From assembly GCF_050749805.1 (NCBI RefSeq), contig NZ_CP192738.1, positions 6,758,001 through 6,822,000 of the forward strand: a stretch of DNA of 64,000 bases, written 5' to 3'. The position numbers and the translations under genes are program-made. Positions 36,142-44,428 of this stretch are shown piece after piece. The notes under the pieces were generated by a model. It was not told the DNA's origin. It ran no database searches and worked only from the letters and a program-made list of their open reading frames with translations. This stretch comes from Hahella sp018986435. Its GTDB lineage: Bacteria > Pseudomonadota > Gammaproteobacteria > Pseudomonadales > Oleiphilaceae. The first letter of the stretch is position 1. Each line of letters opens with the position of its first letter.

Positions 36142-36316
36142 TACTTCCTTATTCAGAAAACTTGTATTTTGCCCCCATGCACAGCGGCTCACACTGAGGC
36201 CATGAAACGTTGAGGTTATGAACTGTAAGGTCAGAAACGACAATTAATATCGACAGGAGTTAGCGGGCGAGGTGTGCAGCAAATGATAACAGACTGTCAG
36301 GAGCAGGAAGGTAAGT

Positions 36317-36346
36317 CCCGTACTTTGCGGTATCACAAAGTACGGG
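36317..36346 (-). terminator. Hairpin after array copy D
   Basis: Perfect 11-bp arms CCCGTACTTTG and CAAAGTACGGG, 28 bases after the stop of copy D, as for copy C. Confidence 0.6.
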
Positions 36347-36374
36347 CGGAATATCTCAATAAACAGGAATGGGC

Positions 36375-37868
36375 TTACGCCGCTTTACGAAAACGTCTCG
36401 CGCCAGCGAATCCAGCCAGACCGATGGTCATCAACACAATGGTGTAGGGCTCAGGTACGCTTTTCACAACTTTCAGACTGAAAGTCTCCAAGCCTGCAAC
36501 CATCACGCTACCCCAATCCCAGGCTAAACCAGAAGCCAGACTCGGCAATACGAAGTCACTGAACATCCCATTGATGTTTTCCGCTTTGATCAGCGTGAAT
36601 ACGTCATTCAGCTCAGGCTTGAAGGTGTCCCAAAGATCGATCTTTAGAATGCCCTCCAGATTCGCGTCGCCAGAAATATTCAGCTTATAGTCGCCAATCG
36701 CATCCCAACCACCCAGAGTCAACGCCAGGGTGCTTGAGCTGTCTTGCGAAAAGTTACCAGTAATAGTTAACGCGTCGCCATTCTCGCCCGTCGCCACCGT
36801 TCCACGGTTAGTATTGCTTACGTTGCCCTTTATTTCTCCGGAGCCTTCAATCTTGCCGCCTTCTGTTAATACTGCTTCTGCGCTTACTTTCCCGTCATTC
36901 AAGGACAGCACGCCACTGGGAAGCGCAGAAATAGCGTAATCTGAACTCAAACTTGCTCCGTGGCTAACAGTAAGCCTGCCATTGACATCCACATTCCCCA
37001 TGGCGGAGAAGTCAGAGCCTGCGCCGTCAATGGTCATGCGGTTGCCTACAGCTATATTTCCCCCGCTACCGGTTGCGCCGTTCTGATAAGTGATGTCCCC
37101 ATCCATGTGACCATATTCGCCGACATTGAGGCTGGAGTGTTCTCCATCTACCAGAACTTTTCCCGCCAGACTTGCGCCAGATGAGCTAACGCCGGTGCCT
37201 TCAGAAATTTTCAGATATCCACCGCTCTCCATGATCAACTCGTTCGCCAAGCTTAAACCGGAGCCGCCCGAGATTAGTACTTTACCTTTATCTCCGATAA
37301 AGGCAGTTTGCCCCAGAGCCTGAGAGCCATTCTTGAGCTCCAGCGTCCCCTCTCCGCCACCAAATCCAGACTGAGACTGGCCAATGTAATATTGCATCCT
37401 GCCGTAGATTTCAGGATTACCAAATTCAACGCCATCAAGCACCAAATCGCCTTTTGAGCCAGCTTCGCTGCCTACAAGCACCTTGATCAAATCGCCACTA
37501 TCGTCAGCTTTCTGATTATACTTGCCGCCACGCAGGGTCAGGCGTCCGCCCTCTGCCCCGCCAACTGAGATTCCAGAGGTGGTTTCCAGATTGTGGCCAT
37601 TAAGCTCTATAGTAACGTTATCGTTATTCACAGATAGGCTCTGGGCGTCGGCGTCCTCTGTAAATGTAGTGGTATAGGAGCTAGAAGCGCTTGAATCAAA
37701 CAATGCTTCGTCAGTATTTCCTGGCGCGACCCCACCAGACCAGTTAGCGCCATCGCTATAGTTTCCGCCGCCTACATTGTTCCAGTTAATTACCGCCGCT
37801 TGGGATAGAGAAGCGCAGGTAACAAACACTAATGAAGAAAAAATACGCAGACCTTGAGTAGTCTTCAC
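36375..37868 (-). CDS. PEP-CTERM beta-helix-like surface protein, array copy D
   Basis: A 497-residue paralogue with a slightly diverged signal peptide (MKTTQGLRIFSSLVFVTCAS) and module INWNNVGGGNYSDGANWSGG. Its middle is closest in layout to copies B and C (QALGQTAFIGDKGKVLISGG). The C-terminal region DWDAIGDYKLNI is seen here as GWDAIGDYKLNISGDANLEG. The tail is VPEPYTIVLMTIGLAGFAG with ARRFRKAA. Start is GTG 37868. A sigma-54 match lies 48 bases upstream. Confidence 0.9.
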   Translation of the reverse strand: MKTTQGLRIFSSLVFVTCASLSQAAVINWNNVGGGNYSDGANWSGGVAPGNTDEALFDSSASSSYTTTFTEDADAQSLSVNNDNVTIELNGHNLETTSGISVGGAEGGRLTLRGGKYNQKADDSGDLIKVLVGSEAGSKGDLVLDGVEFGNPEIYGRMQYYIGQSQSGFGGGEGTLELKNGSQALGQTAFIGDKGKVLISGGSGLSLANELIMESGGYLKISEGTGVSSSGASLAGKVLVDGEHSSLNVGEYGHMDGDITYQNGATGSGGNIAVGNRMTIDGAGSDFSAMGNVDVNGRLTVSHGASLSSDYAISALPSGVLSLNDGKVSAEAVLTEGGKIEGSGEIKGNVSNTNRGTVATGENGDALTITGNFSQDSSSTLALTLGGWDAIGDYKLNISGDANLEGILKIDLWDTFKPELNDVFTLIKAENINGMFSDFVLPSLASGLAWDWGSVMVAGLETFSLKVVKSVPEPYTIVLMTIGLAGFAGARRFRKAA

Positions 37869-37916
37869 TATTACACCCCTTGTGCCACAGTTTATTTACA
37901 TAACGAGCCTCTAATT

Positions 37917-37932
37917 GGCAAGTAGGGGACCA
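37917..37932 (-). promoter_or_regulatory. Sigma-54 promoter of array copy D
   Basis: Minus strand TGGTCCCCTACTTGCC keeps GG and GC ten bases apart; TGG and TTGC are intact, other positions diverge. Confidence 0.65.
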
Positions 37933-37997
37933 GATATGAAATTAGTTATTAAAATCATAAAGTTATATTGTTAAAATTAGTTAACTCATTGATTTTA

Positions 37998-38039
37998 TGT
38001 AAAAATAGCTGACTCAATAAAATCAATGAGTTACAAGAA
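37998..38039 (-). promoter_or_regulatory. Conserved upstream element, copy D
   Basis: A diverged form of the block: both ends (TGTAAAA and TTACAAGAA on the plus strand) are kept and the middle contains ACTCA/TGAGT as an inverted repeat. Centre about 87 bases upstream of the -24 element. Confidence 0.5.
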
Positions 38040-38208
38040 AACTACCCCAATAACCTTGGCCCCAAAAAAGTCTTATTTCTAAAGAAATAGGTCTAAGGAG
38101 CCTCTGAGAAACAACTTCGATATCTGTTTCAAATTAGGTGCATGCAAGCGACCGCCCGTGAATATGAGCTATTCACCAGAGGAATAAAAAGCGCGGTAAA
38201 CGAATGGG

Positions 38209-38238
38209 AAAACTCTCCCCCAGCCTTTAACCAGGGGA
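38209..38238 (-). terminator. Probable terminator after array copy E
   Basis: On the minus strand TCCCC pairs with GGGGA across a 13-base loop, followed by GAGTTTT. The stem is short and the T-run modest. It lies about 35 bases after the stop. Confidence 0.4.
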
Positions 38239-38271
38239 CAATTTCCAGTTCAGGAAGGAGCTGTTTAAGAG

Positions 38272-39729
38272 TTATTTGCGAAAGCGTCTGACGCCAGCCA
38301 TTCCAGCCAGACTTAACGTCATCAACACCAATACGTATGGCTCAGGAACAGGCTTGCCTGATGCGTTGGAAACGATTCTTAAGCCAAAGGAGTTCACACC
38401 GGAGTAGGAGCGGCGATATCCCCAATCCCAATGCATGCCGAACCCTAAATCGGGCAGCACAAAATCACTGAACATACCGTTTATTTTGTCAGCATTGATC
38501 AGAGTGAAGAAATCATGGATGCTTGGTTTAAACTCATCCCACAAATTGATTTGAAGTACCCCATCCAAGTTCGCCACGCCGTCTATATTCAGCTCGTAGC
38601 CGCCAAGCGTACTCCAGTCTCCCAAGGTAATTTCCAGCTTGCTTGACTCATCTTGAGTATAATCGCCTTCCACTCGCATAGAGCCGCCAAACTCGCCCGT
38701 CGAGACAACGCCACCGCGAGTATTATTAAGGCTGCCCTTAATCTCACCAGACCCACTTAGTTCGCCTCCGTTCAGGTCAAGTGAGGCAGTAGTGATTTTA
38801 CCTTCTCCCAAGGTGATGCGACTTTCACGGGATAAGTTCAAATTGTCAGCGATCAATTCACCGTGATTTCTAACCTCCAGTTTGCCGACATCGCTTACCC
38901 CCTCAGAGGTGAATGAACTCCCAGCGCCATCAATAGTCACATCCCCCAGACTAACGCCCCATCCCTGACCCTTGCCGCCGTTTTGAAATTTCGCCGTACC
39001 CAGAGAGCCATTAGGACCCATTTCAAAGGAGGAGCCTTCTCCGTCCACGAGGACTTTTGTATTTGCAACAGATGCGCCCGTCGCAGTCACTCTTGACCCT
39101 TCTTTGATGGTGATTCGACCGCCGTTTCCATATAACTCATTCGCCAACGACAGACTTGAGCCGCCAGACAAAGACAGTTCGCCATTCTTGCCAATCATTG
39201 CAGACTGACCCACAGCGGATGTGCCATTTTCCAGCCTGAGCGCGCCAGCGCCACTAGTTCCTATCTCATACTGTAAGGAGCCTTGATTCGTAAAGTTGTC
39301 GCCAAAGCTGACGTTGTCAAAGACTAACGAGCTATCTGATATATTGTCGTTGCCTACTGCGATTATTTTAGGAGGTCCGCTATCTCCCACCGTCTCATTG
39401 AACTTACCATTTTTGATTGTGAGCTGGCTTTTTACGGTGACGCCTCGTTCAGCATCCAGATTGTTTCCATCCAGATCTACTGTGGCCCGCCCCACATCGG
39501 CCGACAATTCACCAACGCTCGCATTATCAGAGAGCTCAGCATGGCTGCCGTCCGTTGTAAACTGCGCCGTATCTGTGACGCCGGGCGTCACGCCGCCAGA
39601 CCAATTTGCGGCATTGTTAAAGTCGCTCCCCTCAGCCCCATTCCACTCGATTAAGGCCGCTTGCGAGGTTGAAGCGCACGCCACAAGTACAATGGAAGAA
39701 AATAGTAAGGAATTATTAGAAGTCTTCAC
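38272..39729 (-). CDS. PEP-CTERM beta-helix-like surface protein, array copy E (most diverged)
   Basis: A 485-residue paralogue, the most distant of the five. Start is GTG 39729 (VKTSNNSLLFSSIVLVACAS, then TSQA), aligned with the conserved starts of the others. Shared features: LIEWNGAEGSDFNNAANWSG near the N-terminus, GQSAMIGKNGELSLSGGSSL in the middle, and FKPSIHDFFTLINADKINGM before the tail VPEPYVLVLMTLSLAGMAG with VRRFRK. No sigma-54 site with correct spacing was found upstream, and the shared upstream element is only partly kept. It may be under other control or poorly expressed. Confidence 0.88.
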   Translation of the reverse strand: MKTSNNSLLFSSIVLVACASTSQAALIEWNGAEGSDFNNAANWSGGVTPGVTDTAQFTTDGSHAELSDNASVGELSADVGRATVDLDGNNLDAERGVTVKSQLTIKNGKFNETVGDSGPPKIIAVGNDNISDSSLVFDNVSFGDNFTNQGSLQYEIGTSGAGALRLENGTSAVGQSAMIGKNGELSLSGGSSLSLANELYGNGGRITIKEGSRVTATGASVANTKVLVDGEGSSFEMGPNGSLGTAKFQNGGKGQGWGVSLGDVTIDGAGSSFTSEGVSDVGKLEVRNHGELIADNLNLSRESRITLGEGKITTASLDLNGGELSGSGEIKGSLNNTRGGVVSTGEFGGSMRVEGDYTQDESSKLEITLGDWSTLGGYELNIDGVANLDGVLQINLWDEFKPSIHDFFTLINADKINGMFSDFVLPDLGFGMHWDWGYRRSYSGVNSFGLRIVSNASGKPVPEPYVLVLMTLSLAGMAGVRRFRK

Positions 39730-40068
39730 TTTTACACCCCCTGTGTGAAAGTTCATAAAAAAAATAGCTCTCGAAAATGAGCCGTTAGCAAACTTGTGTT
39801 TGCCTTTATAAATCACAAAATTAATAAAAAGCAACATCCATAATCAAAAAAACCATGTAAAATCAAATGGCTTATAACTTATGCATGAATACTTGCCGGT
39901 TTTGTAAATTCTACAAATTGTCCTCCTTTTTAAATACAACATTAAATCTCATAACAATAGTTTCATGACGTATTAACTATTAAATGCATAATACTTGCCC
40001 CCTTTTCAAAATCATCAAGGCGACACACTATGATGATTCCAGTTATATCGACTAAATAGAGGCTATCC
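39730..40068. other. AT-rich intergenic region upstream of copy E
   Basis: It contains only a partial copy of the upstream element (from 39856) and a GG...GC pair with 13 instead of 10 bases between, so no proper sigma-54 site. On the plus strand, GAGG precedes the DUF1653 start. No gene seen. Confidence 0.4.
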
Positions 40069-40311
40069 ATGCACTTACCCAAAGGCATCTACCAGCATTA
40101 CAAAGGACCCCGCTATCAGTTATTGGAGGTGGCGCGGCATTCGGAGACGGAGGAGTGGTTTGTGGTGTATCGCGCGTTGTACGGCGACTATGGCGTGTGG
40201 GTGCGGCCGTTAGCGATGTTTAATGAAACCATCGAGAAAGACGGGGTCAAAGTAAAACGTTTCGCCTATGTGGGCCCGGTGGACGCTGACTCAGAGCGCC
40301 CGCAGCAGTAG
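40069..40311 (+). CDS. DUF1653 protein
   Basis: The 80-residue protein is a single DUF1653 domain: GIYQHYKGPRYQLLEVARHS, EEWFVVYRALYGDYGVWVRP and MFNETIEKDG. The function is unknown. GAGG lies 6 bases before the ATG. Its end overlaps the convergent TauE-type gene by 21 bases. Confidence 0.88.
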   Translation: MHLPKGIYQHYKGPRYQLLEVARHSETEEWFVVYRALYGDYGVWVRPLAMFNETIEKDGVKVKRFAYVGPVDADSERPQQ

Positions 40312-41034
40312 CCATAATCCCGCTACGCCGGTCATAATCAGGGCGATGCGGTTAAACCATTGTTGTGGAATCCAGACCAGAAAACGGCGTCCGGCGTAGG
40401 CGCCGAGCAACACCAGCGGAACTGTCGCCAGATAGCTCAGCAGGTAATAATCCTTGAGCACGCCCAGATAGGCGTAGACCGGAACCTTGGTCAGATTGAC
40501 CGTTAAAAAGAACACCGCCGCCGTACCGATAAAACCGTTCTTATCGATTTTCAGCAGTAAAAAATACAGGGTGAGTATGGGACCGGCGGCATTGCCGATG
40601 GTCGTGGCGACACCCGCCATGATCCCCGAGGAATAGCGCACGGCGTTCAGCCGCCGCATCGCCCAGGCGGTGATATAAGGCCGCAGGGGCTCCATCGCCA
40701 CCAGAATCAGAATCAAGGCGCCGATGACAGGCCCCAGGCTCTCGTTGTCCAGAAAATGCAACGCCAGAGCGCCAAGCCCAATGCCGATAAAGATGGACGG
40801 CAGCATCTTGCCCAGCTCACTCCAATGCGCCTGTCGCCAATATAGGCTGACAGCCACCACATCTCCCGCCAGCAGATACAGCAAGGTGATTCCCAGGGCG
40901 TCTTTGGGAGGAAACACCAACGCCATGGCGGCGGAAATCAGACCGCCCAACGCCGGTACGCCCGCTTTGACGAAGCCAGTGAATATCGCCACGGCTGCGA
41001 GAAAAGCCAATATTGAGGGATCTAGAAGCGTCAT
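40291..41034 (-). CDS. TauE/SafE-family membrane permease
   Basis: The 247-residue protein is hydrophobic throughout, with about eight membrane helices. It has the family pattern of two similar halves: FTGFVKAGVPALGGLISAAM near the N-terminus and IMAGVATTIGNAAGPILTLY in the second half. Relatives export sulfite, sulfoacetate or related anions; the substrate here cannot be read. It stands alone between convergent DUF1653 and divergent DUF1287 genes. Confidence 0.85.
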   Translation of the reverse strand: MTLLDPSILAFLAAVAIFTGFVKAGVPALGGLISAAMALVFPPKDALGITLLYLLAGDVVAVSLYWRQAHWSELGKMLPSIFIGIGLGALALHFLDNESLGPVIGALILILVAMEPLRPYITAWAMRRLNAVRYSSGIMAGVATTIGNAAGPILTLYFLLLKIDKNGFIGTAAVFFLTVNLTKVPVYAYLGVLKDYYLLSYLATVPLVLLGAYAGRRFLVWIPQQWFNRIALIMTGVAGLWLLLRAL

Positions 41035-41156
41035 AGAAAAGAGACTGTCCGACAGGCTGCGGCAAGCGTCGAATTATTCGCTGAAGTCGAATGGTTTTCC
41101 ATTGCACTTTCCGCCATGCTGACGTCTGAATGAATTAAGAAGCAGATGTTATCCAT

Positions 41157-41762
41157 ATGCGTTGTATTGTCCATTGCAAAGCGCGCCTTTTCCTGTTCGC
41201 CGCCATGACGTTCTGCTCTGCGTTGACGCAGGCCGATGGCGATTTTTCTCAACGCCTGTCCACCGCGGCGCTTGAGCGAACCAACCATCAGGTCGTGTAT
41301 GACGGCCGCTACCGCTCAATTCCCTACCCCAACGGCGACGTGCCTGCGAACACCGGCGTCTGCACTGATGTGGTGATACGCGCCTACCGTCAATTAGGCG
41401 TGGATCTGCAAAAAGAAGTGCATGAGGACATGAGTCAGTATTTCTCGCTGTATCCGAAAATCTGGGGACTGCAGAAACCGGACGCCAACATCGATCACCG
41501 CCGCGTTCCCAATTTACAGACCTACTTTTCCCGTCACGGCCAATCGCTGCCCGTCACCGACAAGGCGGAGGATTATCAGCCTGGCGATCTGGTGACCTGG
41601 ATGCTGCCGGGCAATCTGCCTCACATCGGCATCGTCGTGGATAAAAAACACTGGCTCAGCAGCCGCCCGATGATCGTGCACAACATTGGACGCGGTCCCA
41701 AACTGGAGGACATGCTGTTCGACTATCCCATCACCGGGCATTATCGCTACGAAACGCCCTGA
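41157..41762 (+). CDS. DUF1287 exported protein (YijF-like)
   Basis: The 201-residue protein has an N-terminal signal peptide (to about residue 26, ALTQA) and a DUF1287 domain. Key segments are GVCTDVVIRAYRQLGVDLQ, DYQPGDLVTWML, PHIGIVVD and IVHNIGRGP. The Cys, His and second His have the order of an NlpC/P60-type cysteine peptidase site, so a role in the cell envelope is likely, but this is inference. The ribosome binding site is weak. It overlaps the convergent GH9 gene by 16 bases. Confidence 0.82.
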   Translation: MRCIVHCKARLFLFAAMTFCSALTQADGDFSQRLSTAALERTNHQVVYDGRYRSIPYPNGDVPANTGVCTDVVIRAYRQLGVDLQKEVHEDMSQYFSLYPKIWGLQKPDANIDHRRVPNLQTYFSRHGQSLPVTDKAEDYQPGDLVTWMLPGNLPHIGIVVDKKHWLSSRPMIVHNIGRGPKLEDMLFDYPITGHYRYETP

Positions 41763-43441
41763 TCCTCCATGGAGAAGGCCAACAGCCACCAGGCGGCGTG
41801 GGGCAGCCATTGCTCGCTCCAGCGCCAACTGTGCAGGGGGTCGTCCGTCTCCATCATGGCGACGTCCATTTCATCATGCAGGCTGGAGGTAATGCCGTTA
41901 CAAACCCCGCCTTTGGAGGCGGGATAGAGTTCGCTGTATTGCGGGTTGTCATGGCCCACGCCTTCCACCATGCAGCAATTGAACGGGTTAAGTCCCAATA
42001 GCCAATTCTGCAAATTCTGTTCGAATCCTCGCAGCTCCGCCCGCAGGCGTTCTGGAACGTCGTTCTGCCGTCGATACCAGCGGGACGCCGCCGCCAGCGA
42101 GCCGAGCCGCGCATTCTCGCCCTGCCACCAATAGCCGGATTCATTGCTGTGAGGGAAGAAAAACTGCGCCCGCGGACGTTGTTTGAGCGGTTTCACCAAC
42201 TGCCGGGGATAGCCGAAAGGGTTGTCCACATCCCGGCTGATAGAGAGATAAAACTCCAGCCCACGGCGCACAAAGAACTGCAGAGGAATGTCGCTATCCA
42301 TCACCTCCTGCGCTCTCAGCAAGGCGATGATGGGCAGCCCTTCATCGGAGGCGTGGAAGAAAGGCCGGTCATTGTCTTCCTCCACCCGCCACCAGCCTTC
42401 GTAGCCATGACCGCAACTCTGTTTATTGACCAGATTGCGAATGCGCGCCGTGGCGTACTGGCTGTATCGCTCCTGTCCGGTTAACTGATACAGCTCCACC
42501 GCCGCCAGCAAGGCGCAATAGTCGTCGATGATGTTTTCCTTGCCGTTATCCAGATAGGCGAGATTGTTTTCCTGCAGATGCGCGAAGGCGCGCTCAGCGA
42601 TACGCCGGTAGGGTTTGTCATACACGCCAAGCGCCACGCTATACTGCGCCGCCGCGGCCAATGCGGCGATGGCCATGCCGCCGCCCTGACGCAGGCTGGC
42701 CTCCCAGCGCTCGCTCTTGTAGCCTTTCTGCGTGGCGTAGTTGCAGATATTGCGCTGCTCGGGGTCTTTGCTCCAGCGGTCAAATACAATCTGATAAAAA
42801 TATCCCTCGTCCTCGTCGAACATCCGGCATAGAAAGTCCGCGCCATATAACGCCTCTTCCCCCGCCTGAGCCTGAACAGCCTTGGGCAGACGCGGCGCCG
42901 CCGACAGCAGGCTCCACACCACCAGCGGCGTCTGTTGCGGGGCCATGTAGTTGGCGTAAGAAAGATGACTCAAATATTTGCTGACATCTCCAGAAGCGTC
43001 GTACCAGCCGCCGCTGACATCGACGCGCCCGGATTTACGCTGGCCAAAGAACGGTAGGTTGCGGTCATAGTCGTCATATCGCCCCTGACACCGCACCAGC
43101 CGGAAATACTCCGTCATCAGGGGCGTCAGTCGCTGTCCGATACTCGGATCTATGTCAAACCAGTGCGAGCGCACGCGACTGCCGTCCGCCTCACAGCCAT
43201 CCATTTCAAAACGATAGCGGCCCGCTTCCGTAACCTGACTGAAGTCCAAAACATAACAGTCGCCGGTATGCCAGCCCGCGGCGCGCATAGGATCTCCCAA
43301 AGCGAATCTGGCCACGATCTCGCCGTCCTCACAGATCAGTTGCGCCATCGAACCGGTTAATCGCTCCCGGCTTTGGACGATGCACCGTTTGACGGCGTCA
43401 CAGGAATAACCAAGATGGTTCACGAGCAAGCTGGTCGACAT
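41747..43441 (-). CDS. Cytoplasmic GH9-family glycoside hydrolase
   Basis: The 564-residue enzyme has an N-terminal Ig-like cellulase domain (about 1-95) and a GH9 (alpha/alpha)6 domain. The base-side pair is Asp148 and Asp152 in GGWYDASGDVSKYLSH, and the C-terminal acid region is CNGITSSLHDEMDVAMMETD. There is no signal peptide, so it acts in the cytoplasm on imported oligosaccharides, like Vibrio GH9 exo-enzymes for cellobiose or glucosamine dimers, rather than on polymeric cellulose. It is the last gene of the Opp-type transporter operon, the same order as in Vibrio. Specificity (cello- or chitosan-oligosaccharide) is open. Confidence 0.9.
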   Translation of the reverse strand: MSTSLLVNHLGYSCDAVKRCIVQSRERLTGSMAQLICEDGEIVARFALGDPMRAAGWHTGDCYVLDFSQVTEAGRYRFEMDGCEADGSRVRSHWFDIDPSIGQRLTPLMTEYFRLVRCQGRYDDYDRNLPFFGQRKSGRVDVSGGWYDASGDVSKYLSHLSYANYMAPQQTPLVVWSLLSAAPRLPKAVQAQAGEEALYGADFLCRMFDEDEGYFYQIVFDRWSKDPEQRNICNYATQKGYKSERWEASLRQGGGMAIAALAAAAQYSVALGVYDKPYRRIAERAFAHLQENNLAYLDNGKENIIDDYCALLAAVELYQLTGQERYSQYATARIRNLVNKQSCGHGYEGWWRVEEDNDRPFFHASDEGLPIIALLRAQEVMDSDIPLQFFVRRGLEFYLSISRDVDNPFGYPRQLVKPLKQRPRAQFFFPHSNESGYWWQGENARLGSLAAASRWYRRQNDVPERLRAELRGFEQNLQNWLLGLNPFNCCMVEGVGHDNPQYSELYPASKGGVCNGITSSLHDEMDVAMMETDDPLHSWRWSEQWLPHAAWWLLAFSMEDQGVS

Positions 43442-43462
43442 AAAAGCGTTCCGAAAATGAGT

Positions 43463-44428
43463 TCAATAAAGATGACAACGAATGGCGTGGTTATCCGCCA
43501 GCTGGCGCAACGCAGGCATGACTTCCCTGCATTCGGCGAGGGCTTGCGGACAGCGATGGACGAAAGGACAACCTTTGGCGTCCGGCTGACGCACAGGCGC
43601 GTCCGTCTGCGCCGGGGCGGTCGAGGGATCGTCTCCCGCGCCGGGAATGGAGTTCAGCAGCAACCGGGTATAGGGGTGCTGCGGATTCTGTGTAATGGCC
43701 TCGCTATCGCCCTGCTCCACCAATGTGCCGCCGTAAAGGACGGCGATGTCGTCGGCGAAATAGCGCGCCGAAGCCAGATCATGAGTGATGAACAGAAACG
43801 CAATGCCCTGCTCCTGCTTCAGATCCAACAGCAGATTCAGAATGCCGATGCGCACCGACACATCCAGCATGGAAGTAGGTTCGTCCGCCAGAATCACTTC
43901 CGGGTTAACCGCCAGCGCTCTGGCGATGGCGACTCGTTGACGCTGACCGCCGCTCAGCTCATGAGGGCGTTTCGCGGCGGTCTCATCAGCGGGATGCAGG
44001 CCGACCCGCTCCAGCAAGATGCGGGCTTGTCGGGCGGCGTCGGCCGGGTTGTCGACAACGCCGTTGGCCAGCAGGGGCCGCTCAATCTGATAGCCGATAG
44101 ATAATGCCGGATTAAGAGAGCTGAATGGGTCTTGAAAGATCATCTGCACGCTACGACGATAAGCCGCGGCCTCTTTGGATTTACGCTGCCCCAGACCGGC
44201 GCCGCGCCAATAGATATCGCCTTGCGTCGGCTGATGCAGCCCGCTCAACAGACGCGCGCAGGTGCTCTTGCCGCTGCCCGACTCGCCTACTAACGCCAGG
44301 GCCTTGCCCGGACGCAGAGACAGGCTGACCTCACGCAAGGCGCGCAAGACGGATCGGCGTCCCCATGTTCCGGTTTTAAAATCCAGGGACACATTTTCCA
44401 TGCTCAGCAATGCAGATTCAGACGTCAT
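43463..44428 (-). CDS. Opp/Dpp-type ABC transporter ATPase (second)
   Basis: The 321-residue ATPase has Walker A GESGSGKST, Q-loop FQDPFSSLNP, signature LSGGQRQRVAIARAL, Walker B VILADEPTSMLDVS, and the C-terminal Cys-containing segment GCPFVHRCPQALAEC typical of oligopeptide/dipeptide-type ATPases. ATG 44428 overlaps the stop of the upstream ATPase gene by 4 bases. It pairs with the product of 44425-45423 to power the two permeases. Confidence 0.93.
   Translation of the reverse strand: MTSESALLSMENVSLDFKTGTWGRRSVLRALREVSLSLRPGKALALVGESGSGKSTCARLLSGLHQPTQGDIYWRGAGLGQRKSKEAAAYRRSVQMIFQDPFSSLNPALSIGYQIERPLLANGVVDNPADAARQARILLERVGLHPADETAAKRPHELSGGQRQRVAIARALAVNPEVILADEPTSMLDVSVRIGILNLLLDLKQEQGIAFLFITHDLASARYFADDIAVLYGGTLVEQGDSEAITQNPQHPYTRLLLNSIPGAGDDPSTAPAQTDAPVRQPDAKGCPFVHRCPQALAECREVMPALRQLADNHAIRCHLY

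Larger units (their letters stand above)
35976..36374 (-). repeat. Duplicated intergenic unit between copies C and D
   Basis: Near-identical partner of the unit at 34099-34496, with the hairpin, upstream element and sigma-54 promoter at the same relative positions. Differences are mainly single-base changes. Confidence 0.8.
37869..38271 (-). other. Intergenic region between copies D and E
   Basis: About 400 bases holding the sigma-54 promoter and upstream element of copy D and a terminator-like hairpin after copy E. It shares the layout, but not the near-identity, of the other two spacers. No gene seen. Confidence 0.5.

Noticed and set aside
30583..39729. Autotransporter (type V) proteins
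   Set aside because: Repeats look like autotransporter passengers, but there is no C-terminal beta-barrel; the C-termini are PEP-CTERM tails.
30583..39729. CRISPR array or transposon-borne repeats
   Set aside because: Repeated DNA here is explained by gene duplication; there are no short regular repeats with spacers, no transposase and no terminal inverted repeats.
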